64,000 nucleotides of DNA, taken from positions 25,394-89,393 of the forward strand of contig JACPQR010000117.1 in NCBI GenBank assembly GCA_016190375.1, in the 5' to 3' direction. Position 1 is the first letter of the stretch, and each line of letters begins with the position of its first letter. Origin of the DNA: Deltaproteobacteria bacterium. GTDB taxonomy: Bacteria > Myxococcota_A > Polyangia > JACPQR01. Of this stretch, positions 1 to 9,100 are shown one piece after another. A program made the position numbers and the translations under genes. The notes beneath the pieces were generated by a model, which saw only the letters and a list, made by a program, of their open reading frames with translations, did no database searches and was not told where the DNA came from.

Positions 1-733
1 CCCCGTCGTCGCCGAAGGGGTTCTGGCCCTCGTCGTTCTCGCACACGACCATCTCGCCGTTCCGCTGGCAATCCCACTCGCCGCCGCCCTCGTCGTCGGG
101 CATCTCGTTGCCGACGCAGACGTCCGCGCTGCCCTCTCGGTAGCAGTCCCAGTCCCCACCCTCCGGCATCTCGGGCTCTTCGTTGCGGCAGGTCGTGCGA
201 CCGTCGGCTCCCACGAGGCAATCCCAGCCGTCGTCCGGCAGGTCGCCGCTGTCGCCCGGTTGCTCGCAGCGGCGGGCATCGCCGCCGTTCTGGAACACGC
301 AGTCGTAGGGACCACCGGCGCCGCCGTCGGGGATGTCGTCCTCCTCCTGCTGGCGCTCGCACGTCACCATCTCGCCGTTGGACTGGCAGTCCCAGCCGCC
401 GCCCTGCCCTGCCTCGGGGTGCTCGTCGGCGTCGCCCTCGCACACGATCAGGTCGTTCAGGTACTGGCAATCCCAGCCCCCGAGCGCACCGTCGTCGGGC
501 AGCTCCGGGTTCTGCTGGATGCAGCTCTTGGTCCCGTCGGCGCCCTCGGTGCAGTGCCAGTAGCCAGTGCAGGTGCAGCCTTCCGGATCGTCCGGATCGC
601 AACACCAGTAGGGGTCGTCGGCGGGTGTGTTGACCTCATCGCCAGGTCCAAGCCCCTGGCCGAATTCGTTGGGGCACGCCGCAAGAAGCAGCGCGAGGGA
701 GGCAACGAAGACGGCAAGGGGGCGATTGAACAT
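1..733 (-). CDS. Cys-repeat lipoprotein, C-terminus cut by window edge
   Basis: Seen: reading the minus strand from an ATG at 733-731 gives an open frame of 244 codons to the left edge with no stop, so the gene is partial. A GGAGG ribosome site lies 6 bases upstream. The N-terminus is a lipoprotein signal with lipobox LLAAC and the lipidated Cys at residue 20. The mature part is built of about seven short units with the core W/Y-[DH]-C, 8-10 residues, then C (for example WDCQSNGEMVTC and WDCQRNGEMVVC), separated by acidic Gly/Pro/Asp/Glu linkers. Inference: an exported, surface or periplasmic lipoprotein whose Cys pairs form small disulfide loops. I do not recognise a named family and assign no function. 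No upstream partner is evident; the neighbour at 939 is divergent. Confidence 0.85.
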   Translation of the reverse strand, partial: MFNRPLAVFVASLALLLAACPNEFGQGLGPGDEVNTPADDPYWCCDPDDPEGCTCTGYWHCTEGADGTKSCIQQNPELPDDGALGGWDCQYLNDLIVCEGDADEHPEAGQGGGWDCQSNGEMVTCERQQEEDDIPDGGAGGPYDCVFQNGGDARRCEQPGDSGDLPDDGWDCLVGADGRTTCRNEEPEMPEGGDWDCYREGSADVCVGNEMPDDEGGGEWDCQRNGEMVVCENDEGQNPFGDDG

Positions 734-938
734 TCGGTCCTCCACCAGTTGGGAGGGTGTGGGGTGCAATCCACGTTCCGGCAAAAAACCTGCACTTCCC
801 CAGTCATTTCACGAGGCTGACCCCTCCCGACGGAGCACATCGGGCTCTGGGGAGCGCCGATTGCTCCGAGTGGCGACTCGAATGGCTAGACGGGATTTTC
901 CCCAAGGACTCCGGGCATCTGTGCTATACGGAAGCGAG

Positions 939-1256
939 ATGCGCGTGATCTGGACGGACGAGCCGGTAGTCGATCAGCCGGGAGTCAGGCTGCACGTGGC
1001 CACGCTCGACCTCGAACAGCCGGACGAGCGCATCCACCTGGGATCGATCCGCGTCGTCGAGGGCACGTTCTTGCCGCCTCACCGGGAGACCTTCTACGGG
1101 AACGTGGATCGCCGCCTCGGTCAGCTCGTTTTTCGCCCCGGCGTCAAGGACGAGATCCTGGCGATCCTCGGCGATCACGTCGAGCGCCCGACCCGCGGCG
1201 AGGTCGCGGCGTACGAGGCGCGGATCGAAGCGCTCTTGCGGTCCGTGCCGGGGTAG
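939..1256 (+). CDS. small conserved-looking hypothetical protein
   Basis: A 105-residue soluble protein beginning MRVIWTDEPVVDQPGV. It has no signal peptide, membrane segment or motif I recognise. The pattern of beta-like stretches followed by a C-terminal helix (RGEVAAYEARIEALL) suggests a compact folded domain. I chose ATG 939 because a TATACG hexamer (925-930) ends only 8 bases upstream. That would place transcription start almost at the ATG, and there is no Shine-Dalgarno sequence. The next gene starts 7 bases after its stop, so the two probably form one transcript. Function unknown. Confidence 0.7.
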   Translation: MRVIWTDEPVVDQPGVRLHVATLDLEQPDERIHLGSIRVVEGTFLPPHRETFYGNVDRRLGQLVFRPGVKDEILAILGDHVERPTRGEVAAYEARIEALLRSVPG

Positions 1257-1263
1257 GAGCCTG

Positions 1264-2049
1264 GTGGCGGCTCGCCGGATCGCGGTTCAAGTCCTCGCCT
1301 GCCTGATCCTCGAGATCGGGCCCACGGCCGCGCTGGCCCGAGAGCTCACCGAGGCGGAGATCCGCGGCTGGATCGACCGCATCGTCGCGTTGCAGCGCCG
1401 CCGCCGAGCGTCGCCGGACGATCCCTCGCTGCTCCTGCAGCTCGCGGAGGCCTATGGGCGGATCGGCGATCTGCCCAGGGCGCGCTCCGCGGCGAGGCGA
1501 GCTGGCAGGTCCGGGGCGAACCCGACTGCGGTTCGCCTCGTCGACGCCGACGTCCTGCACCGCTGGGGACACGACCAGGAGGCCATCCCGATCTACCTTC
1601 AAATCCTCGAGCAGTCGCCCACGCAGACGCACGCGCTCGCCCAGCTCTGGCGGATCGCCGTCGAGCAGATCGTCTCCGGTCGCCCGACGACCCCCGAGCT
1701 CGCGGACGCGATCGCGCGCCTGCAGGCGACGGGCGCGTACGTGCCCGACGTGTTTCACCCAGATCCCGAGGCGGCGATGGAGGCGGTCCGCCTGTCGCGG
1801 GAGGCTCAGGACCTGCTCGAGCGTCGCCGCGCATCTGACGCCATCACGCGCGCCCAGCAGGCGATCTCGCAGGACCCCGGGCTGGCCCCTGCGTTCGAGG
1901 TCCTGTGGCGAGCGTACTCGCTGATCGGGGAGGCCGACCGGGCGCTGGGCGCGAGCACGATCTACCTCGAGATCGATCCGGACGGCGCCGCGGCGGCCGA
2001 GGCGCGCGAGGCCGTCAGGAAGTACTTCCGCGATCTCCTACTCCACTGA
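1264..2049 (+). CDS. exported TPR-repeat protein
   Basis: A 261-residue protein starting with GTG. It has an N-terminal hydrophobic signal (residues about 5-25, cleavage after ALA) and then helical repeats of TPR type: 'SLLLQLAEAYGRIGDLPRARSA', 'DVLHRWGHDQEAIPIYLQIL' and, near the C-terminus, 'APAFEVLWRAYSLIGEADRA'. TPRs are protein-protein scaffolds; the signal sequence puts this one in the periplasm. It probably shares a transcript with the small gene 7 bases upstream. Its 3' end overlaps the convergent lipoprotein gene by 12 bases (2038-2049). The partner is unknown. Confidence 0.75.
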   Translation: MAARRIAVQVLACLILEIGPTAALARELTEAEIRGWIDRIVALQRRRRASPDDPSLLLQLAEAYGRIGDLPRARSAARRAGRSGANPTAVRLVDADVLHRWGHDQEAIPIYLQILEQSPTQTHALAQLWRIAVEQIVSGRPTTPELADAIARLQATGAYVPDVFHPDPEAAMEAVRLSREAQDLLERRRASDAITRAQQAISQDPGLAPAFEVLWRAYSLIGEADRALGASTIYLEIDPDGAAAAEAREAVRKYFRDLLLH

Positions 2050-2535
2050 TCCGCCGTCTGCCTCGCAGCCGAGCTGCCCGACGGCCAGCGCGAGATCGTC
2101 GAGGTTCTGGCTGACGCGCAGGGCGTGAGCGCGGGTCTCCTCGAGCGCCTGGGTCACGTATGCGCCCGGATCGACGCTCGGCTCCTGGCTGGCCCGGACG
2201 GACTCGATCGCGCCGCGGTGCTGTGCGAGCTCCAGCTCCAGCGCGTCGATCGCGCTCGCCGCGAGGCTCAGTCCCTCCGACCGACACTCCGGAAGTGCCG
2301 CGAGGTCGCCGCGCATTCCACTGATCGAGCTCTGCACCACACCGGCGTACGCCTCGGTCTCGCTCCAGATCGAGTCGACCGAGCCGGCCCGCTCGGCCGC
2401 GCCGAGGTGACGGGCCGCCTCCTCGCGCATGGCGGCGATCCGCTCGGCCAGCGAGCGAGCCGGATCGCGGCCTTGGGTCCCGCACCCGCCCGCCGCGATC
2501 GCGATGATCACCACTTTGCAGACGTGCCGCCTCAT
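2038..2535 (-). CDS. helical lipoprotein
   Basis: A 165-residue lipoprotein. The chosen ATG (2535) gives MRRHVCKVVIIAIAAGGC with the lipidated Cys at residue 18; an ATG 10 codons upstream (2565) is possible but would lengthen the signal awkwardly. The mature part is mostly helical (RSLAERIAAMREEAARHLGA) with two further Cys residues, one near the middle (PECRSE) and one near the end (LGCEAD), which could pair. No family recognised. It is convergent with, and overlaps, the TPR gene at 1264-2049. Location is inferred as periplasmic face of a membrane. Confidence 0.7.
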   Translation of the reverse strand: MRRHVCKVVIIAIAAGGCGTQGRDPARSLAERIAAMREEAARHLGAAERAGSVDSIWSETEAYAGVVQSSISGMRGDLAALPECRSEGLSLAASAIDALELELAQHRGAIESVRASQEPSVDPGAYVTQALEETRAHALRVSQNLDDLALAVGQLGCEADGGSVE

Positions 2536-2623
2536 CGCGCGATGGGGCACCGAGTGTCGCCTCATGCGCGGCCGATGCTACCGGATTCCGCAGCTCGCCG
2601 CATCGCTGCGCACGGCTTCGGGT

Positions 2624-3061
2624 GCCGCACGGCCCCGGGTTTCGCCGTCGTCGTCGTCGCCGTCGTCGTTGACGTGGACCTTGACGGACCCCGGTTGACG
2701 CAAGCGCGGGTCGCGTCAAACGTGGGTCGCCGACGTCCACGTCGTCGTCGCCGTCAAGCTCCACGACCACTTCTAGGGTGCGTTGCACGGCCACGGGTTT
2801 CGCCGGTCGTCGATGTCGCCGTTGACGTGGACGTTGACGGCGACGTGGACGTGGACCTTGACGGACCCCGGTTGACTTCCCCTGCGGACCGCCGCGGCGA
2901 GGGCGGGTCGCGTCGAATGCGGGTCGACGACGTTCACGTCGTCGTCGCCGTCAACGTCCACGCCTACGTCTATGTCTACGTCTACGTCTGGCGAAACCCG
3001 GGACCGTGCAACGCACCCACCACGTCTACGTCTGCGTCCACGTCTGGCGAGACCCGGCCCC
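2624..3061. repeat. palindromic low-complexity repeat block, non-coding
   Basis: This holds most of the 608-base gap between the lipoprotein (ends 2535) and the giant TPR gene (3144). A unit at 2776-3018 is bounded by 29-base inverted repeats (2776-2804 and 2990-3018) that match at 27 of 29 positions. A diverged outer pair (2631-2646 and 3046-3061) matches at 13 of 16. A 29-base sequence, GACGTGGACCTTGACGG and onward, is repeated exactly at 2671-2699 and 2848-2876, so the block looks like a degenerate tandem duplication. The inside is dense in GACGT-type words on both strands and could fold into a long imperfect hairpin. Open frames across it translate to Val-Asp and Val-Tyr runs and are not credible proteins. 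Confidence 0.75.
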
Positions 3062-3143
3062 CTCGTAAGCCCTCCCCTTCCCTGTTCATTTTCGGTAGAC
3101 TCCCCACGCTTTCGCCGTCATTCCGGGGAGATCCAACGTCATC

Positions 3144-6100
3144 TTGAGCGAGGGCCAATCGAAGCTGTGCTCGCCCGTTGCGAGGCGCCTGCTCGACGCG
3201 GCGACGCGAAGCGAGTCGCTCACCATGAGCGCCCTTACGGCCCGGGGGCCGAGCCTGCGGATCGAGATCGCGAGAGGGAAGCTCGTCGCCGTCGACACCG
3301 AGGGTGACACGGAGACGTTCGCGGACTTCCTCGTGCGGACGGCACGGGTGACGGGCGCAGGGCTCGCCGACGCGAGGAGGTGGGCCGAGGATCGAGGACT
3401 TTCCCTGTGGCAGGCGCTCGAGCGGAAGGCGGGGCTCGATCACTCGCAGATCGAGGATGCCCGTCGCGACCTGTGGGCCGAGCGGATCTGTCGGGCGCTC
3501 GAGGCCGAGCGGTTCGAGACCGGGGATCCGGCGTCCGAGGACGGTTCCGACGGACGGGACCTCCACGAGGTCCTGCTCCGAGCCGTCCTGCTCGACGGGA
3601 AGAGACTGGACCTCGTCGGCTACCTCGTCTCCCAGGACGACTCGCTGGTGGCGGAGGCCGGCTTCGACGCCGTGGCGTCGCTTCTGGATGCAAACGGCTT
3701 CGCCGGACGAACGGTGCGAGAGCTGTTTGCCATGGGCGAGCAGACGGCGCGCGCGACGGCGGCCCTGCTCGTCACTGGCGCTGCACGAGCCCAACCCGCG
3801 GCAGCCCCCCCGGCTCCCCGTGACGGGGCAGAGTCCGATCTGCAGGGCGGCAAGGGCGTGGGCCTCGTGACGGCCTCGAAGTCCCTGGACGATGGGCCGG
3901 CGCCACAGCGAGCGATTGCCCGGCTCAGCCTGGTCGCCGGCGCGGCCTCGGCGCCTCCGCCGCTGGCCGCCCTCGAGGGGCCTCGCTACGAGGCGGCTCC
4001 ATCGTCCGACGCCGACCGACTCGACGACCCGGTTCTGCCGCTCGAGGACCAGCTCGCGCTCGGCGCCGACGCGCTCGATCACGCCGCGCGGGGCAACCTG
4101 CTGGCGGTCAAGGCGCGGCTGCTCTGGGAACGGTTCGGCGCGGTGGAGGAGTCCACGCGAGCGGCGCGCGAGGCGGCCGCCCTCGTGCCTGCCTCCGCGC
4201 CGATCATCCAGGCGGCGACGTCGGCCTGCATGCGTTCGGGGGATCTGGCGAACGCCGCCGCCTACCTGCGGGTCGAGCTCTCGCTCGCGAGGACGGCCGG
4301 CGAGCGCGCGGGAGTGCTGAGGCACCTCGGATCCGTCCTTCTACGCGCCGGGGACCACCCTTCGGCAGCCGAGGCCTTGCGGCTCGCGGCCGACGCCGAC
4401 CCGAGCGACCTCGCGACGATCGCCGAGCTCGCCGCGATCTCGAGCGCTCCCGAGGCGGCCGACCTGTGGGCCCGGATCGCCCGGTCCCGGAGCTCGGGCG
4501 ACGACCCCGAAGAGGCACTCGTGGCAGTCAGACACGCCTTGCGCCTGGTGCCCGCCCACGAGGCGGCCATCGACGCGGCCGTGCAGATCCTCGTCCCGCT
4601 GGGTCGGATCGACGAGGCCGAGCGGTTCTTGCGTGATGCGATCGCCGACGCCTCGGCGAGCGGCCGGGCCGCCCTGTACCGCCGTCTGGCCGGGCTGGGC
4701 GCTGGGGCGAGCCGGCCCGGGCTCTTCGCCGAGGCCTGCTCCCAGATCCTGCTCCGCTTGCCCGACGACGAATGGGCACGCGAGAACCTGAGGGCCGCGC
4801 TCGCCGAGCTGGGCCGGACGGGCGAGGTGGCGCAGCTCCTGAGGCTCGATGCACGGTGCGAGGACCCGGACAGGAGGGCGCACGCGCTCGAGGAGGAGCT
4901 GGCCCTGTGGCGCGCGCAGCTTGCAGCCGGGTCGGCGTCCGACGCCGAGCGCGCGGTGCACGCGGCGGCGCGCCTCCTGGCGCATCGGCCGGAGCATGCC
5001 GCCGCGCTCGAGACCGTGCGTGGCCACCTGGAGGCGTCGCGCGAGCTAGGAGCGCTCTGCGACATCCTCGAGCGCTCGACGCTCTCATCCGGATGGAGCT
5101 CGCCGGAGGCGCTCGCGACCCGGTTGATCGAGGTCGGCACGCTCGCCGAGGAGAGCCTGGGCGCCGTGCACCGCGCGCTCGGCGCCTGGGAGCGCGCTCT
5201 GCAGCTCGTGCCCGGCCACGTCGGAGCCCAGGAAGCGCTCGTGCGCCTTCGCGGAAAGGCCAGGCTGCAGGACGGGCTCCTCGATCTGGCCGAGAAAGAA
5301 GCGGCCGATCCGGCGCAGAGGCTCGGGGCCCTGCGCAAGATCGGTGGGCTCGCGAAGGACCGCCCGGCCGACCGCGCGCGCGCCGTCGCCGCCTTCCGCG
5401 AGATCCTGCGGCTCGCGCCGGGCGACGCCGCGGCGGTGCTCGCGCTCGGCCGGCTCTACGAAGGTCAGGACGACGCCGAGGGTTCCGCGTGGCTGCTCGG
5501 ACACCGGCTCGAGACCTCGCCGCACCGCGCCGAGCGGGCGCGCATCGCCGCGCGGCTCGCCGAGGTGCTGCACGACGACCTCGGACGCCTGGCGGAGGCG
5601 CGCACCGCCTGCCTCGAAGCGCTGGAGGCGCAGCCGACGGGCAGGGAGGTGCTGCACCGTCTCGAGCGCATCGCGGTCGAGGCGGGTGACTCGTCGTGGC
5701 TCGCGGATGCCCTGTCCCGCAGGGCCGCCGTCGCCACCGGTCCCGAGCGGGCGGACCTCCTCATCACGGTCGCCGGCCTGTACGAGGGCACGCTGGCCGA
5801 CGCCGACCGCGCGATCGCGGCCTACCGGCAGGTGCTCGAGGCACGGCCAACCGACTGGCGCGCCCTGCGGAGCCTGGCTCGCCTGCATGCCGCGCGCGAA
5901 GCCGACCTCGAGCGCGCCCGCGAGGCCGCGCAGGCATTCCTCGCGACGCCGGCGGGGCGGGGCGACACCAAGACTCTCGCGCTCCTCGCCGGCGTCCGCG
6001 CGCGGCTGGGCGACGCGGCGGGCGAACGTGACGCGCTCGAGGCGCTCTGGGCGCTCGATCCGGGCGACGAGGCCCGAGCTTGCGAGCTGATCGAGCGGCT

Positions 6101-9100
6101 GCTCGAGGGCGGCGAGGCGAACCGAGCGGCGGACACGATCGAGGTGCTCTTCCGCGGGCAGGCCGACAAGGCGATCCTGCGCGGGCTCCTCGTCCGCGCG
6201 GTGGCGGCGCTCGAGCCCGGCCGGGCGGAGGCTCTCCTAGCCCGGTTCCTCGAGCGGGTGGACCCCCGGGACGGCGCCATCGCCAGGAGCGCGGCTTCGA
6301 GCGGTCGAGCGCGGGGCGATCACGCCGCGGCGGCACGCTTCCTCGAGCGAGCGCTGGTGGGAGCCGACGCAGCGGAGCGAGGCGATCTCTCGAGCCAGAT
6401 CGCCGAGGAGTGGGACGCGGCCAAGGACCTCGCCGCGGCGACGCGCTGCCGGGTGCGCCTCTTGCGCATGGCACCGACCGACGCCCGCGTGCTGGACCTC
6501 CTCGAGGAGACGTACGCGCGCGCGGGCGACGCCGCGCGGCTCATCGCGATCCTCGAGGTGAGGCTGTCCGCGACGCTCGAGCGGGACCAGCGGCACGCGA
6601 TCTACGCGAAGCTCGCGGCCGCGGCGCGCGATCTCGCCCTGGACCCCGATCGCGCGCTGGCGTACCTGGGCCGCTCGGTTCGCGAGGCGCCAGGCGAGGC
6701 CAGGGCCCTCGACGCGATCCAGGGAATGCTCCTCGGGCTGGGCCGCTTCGAGGAGCTCGCGGCGCACCTGGAGGCCCGCGCCGAGGAAGCGGAGAAGCCG
6801 GAGGAGCGATCGCTGTACCTGCGGCAGGCCGCCGTCGTGCGCCACGAGCGCCTCGGGGACGTCCTGGGCGCGATCCGCACGGCCCGGTCCGCGGTCCAGG
6901 CGCGTCCCGGCGACTCGGACGCGCTCGGCGAGCTCGAGCGGCTCGCCGCGAAGGCCGGCGACCACCAGACGATGGCCGCGGTGTACGCCGAGCTCGCGCA
7001 CAGGAGCCCTGGCGCCCACGGCGAGAAGGCCATCCGGTACCGCGCGGGACGGTTCCTCGAAGGCGTCGGCCTGTCCGGCCAGGCCCTGGACGAGTACATG
7101 CGGAGCTTCGCGCTGGACCCGCAGATCGGCGCGGCGCTCAGGGCGATCGAGCGAATCGCGACGACCACCGGCAAGCACGAGCCGGTGGTTCAGGCCTACC
7201 GGATGCTGGCCGACTCGGCGCCCGACCCGGGCGGCCGTGCCTCCGCGCTGCGCAAGGCCGCGCAGAACGCGGAGGTGGGTCTCGGCGACCGCGAGCAAGC
7301 TCTCGACCTCACCCTCGCGGCCTACGCATCGTACGGCGACCCCGAGCTCGAGCTCGAGATGCGTCGCGTGGCGCGCGAGATAGCCGGCGCCGACCCGCAG
7401 GCCGCGCCCGCCGCCTTCCAGAGGCTCAGGGCCGCCTTCGAGAAACGTGCGGCCGGCGCCATCGACGCGGCCGACAGGGCCCTGTGGGTGCGCAAGCTCG
7501 CGCGCGTCGACGAGGAGGATCGCGGCGATCCGCGGGGGGCATTCGACCAGCTCGCCGAGGCTTGCGCCGCCTCTCCCGAGGTCACCGAGCTGCCGGCCGA
7601 CCTCGAGCGCCTGGCGGCCGCCCTGGATGCCTGGTCCGAGCTCGCACGCCTCTACGAGCGAATCATCGCAGAGTCGCTCGAGCCCGAGCTGGCGGCCGAG
7701 TACCGGATGCGCCTGGCCCGGATCGACGGGGAGCACCTCGGTGGCTCCCGGGCCAAGGACGAGCTACGGCGCGTCGTCTCCCAGGGCGGGCCGTACGCCC
7801 AGGAGGCCTTCTCGCGCCTGCGCACGAGGCTCGAGGCGGAAGGGTCGAAGGCGGAGCTCGTCCAGCTCCTCGAGTCGATGCTGCCAGGCCTCGCGGGCGA
7901 GGAGCGCATCGCCCTGACGCTCGAGGCCGCGAGGCTGCTCGAGGGTGGCCTCGGGGACGCCTCGGGAGCCCTGGCACTGTGCGAGAAGACGGCCGCGGCG
8001 CTCGATTGGACCTCGCGAACCGAGCAAGCGGGCGAGCTCCGCAAGGAGATGATCCGGTTCGCCGGTGCGGCCGGCGAGGTTCGGAAGCTCGACTCGCTCC
8101 TCGACGAGGAGCTCCGTGTGGCCGAGGGACCCGTCGCGATGGACCTCGCGCTGCGCCTCGGAGAGCTCCGTGAGACGGGGCTCGGCGACGCCGCCCGAGC
8201 CCTCGCCGCGTACATGAAGGCCGTCGAGATCGATCCGACCCGGCCCGAGGCGCTCGACGGGGCAGCGAGGACGGCGCGCGCGACCGGCGACACGGAGGTG
8301 CTAGTCCAGATCCTCGAGCTCGCGGCTCGCAGGAGCGTCGGCCCGGAGCGAATCGACGCAGTGGCCCGGCAGGTCGCCGCGCTGCGCGAGGCGGGCAGGC
8401 GCTCGGAGGGGACCAAGCTCCTCGAGGAGGCGCTCGCCGGTTCGTTCGACGAGACCCTCGCCTCGCTCTCGTGCGAGGACCTCGCGGCATCGGGCAAGAG
8501 CGGAGAGCTTCGACGGCTCCTGGACGTGCGCATCGCCCATGCCGCGGATCCAGAGAAGCGAACCGGGCTCCGCCTCGAGCTCGCGAGGCTCTCCGGCCCG
8601 ATGGAGGCGAAGGACGACCTCGCCGCCATCCTCGACCACGATCCCGCGCACGCCGGCGCCCTGACCATGCTCGTCGACGTCGAGGAGACGCTCGGCAACC
8701 TCCGCTCGGCGGTGCACTACGCGGAGCGGGCGGCCGCCGCCAGCACCGACCGCGCCACGAGCGCCTCGCTCTTGTGCCGCGCGGGCGCCATGCTCGCCCG
8801 CGCGAGCGACGAGGAGGGCGCCTCGCGGTGCTACCGGGCGGCGCTCGAGATCTCGCCCGACGACGTCACGGCGCTCGGCGCGCTCGCCGAGCTCGAAGGC
8901 CGGGGTCGCGACCTCGGGGCCCGGGTGGGCCATCTCGTCCGCCTGGCAGAGCTCGACCCCGACCGGCGGGCAGCCCACCTCTTCGCCGCGGCGCAGTCGG
9001 CGTGGGAAGCGGAGGACGCGGGGCGAGCGCTCGCCCTCGTCCTCGAGTGCCGGGCGCTCGAGGCCGAGGCCGGCCCGCCCGCGGCCTTGCACGCCATGAT

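Noticed and set aside
2668..3045. CRISPR array
   Set aside because: The repeats are degenerate, overlapping and palindromic over long stretches, without regular spacers of uniform length, and no cas genes are present.
2125..3147. 340-codon plus-strand frame across the repeat block
   Set aside because: Its 3' half translates the palindromic repeats into Val-Asp and Val-Tyr runs and its 5' half is antisense to a lipoprotein gene.
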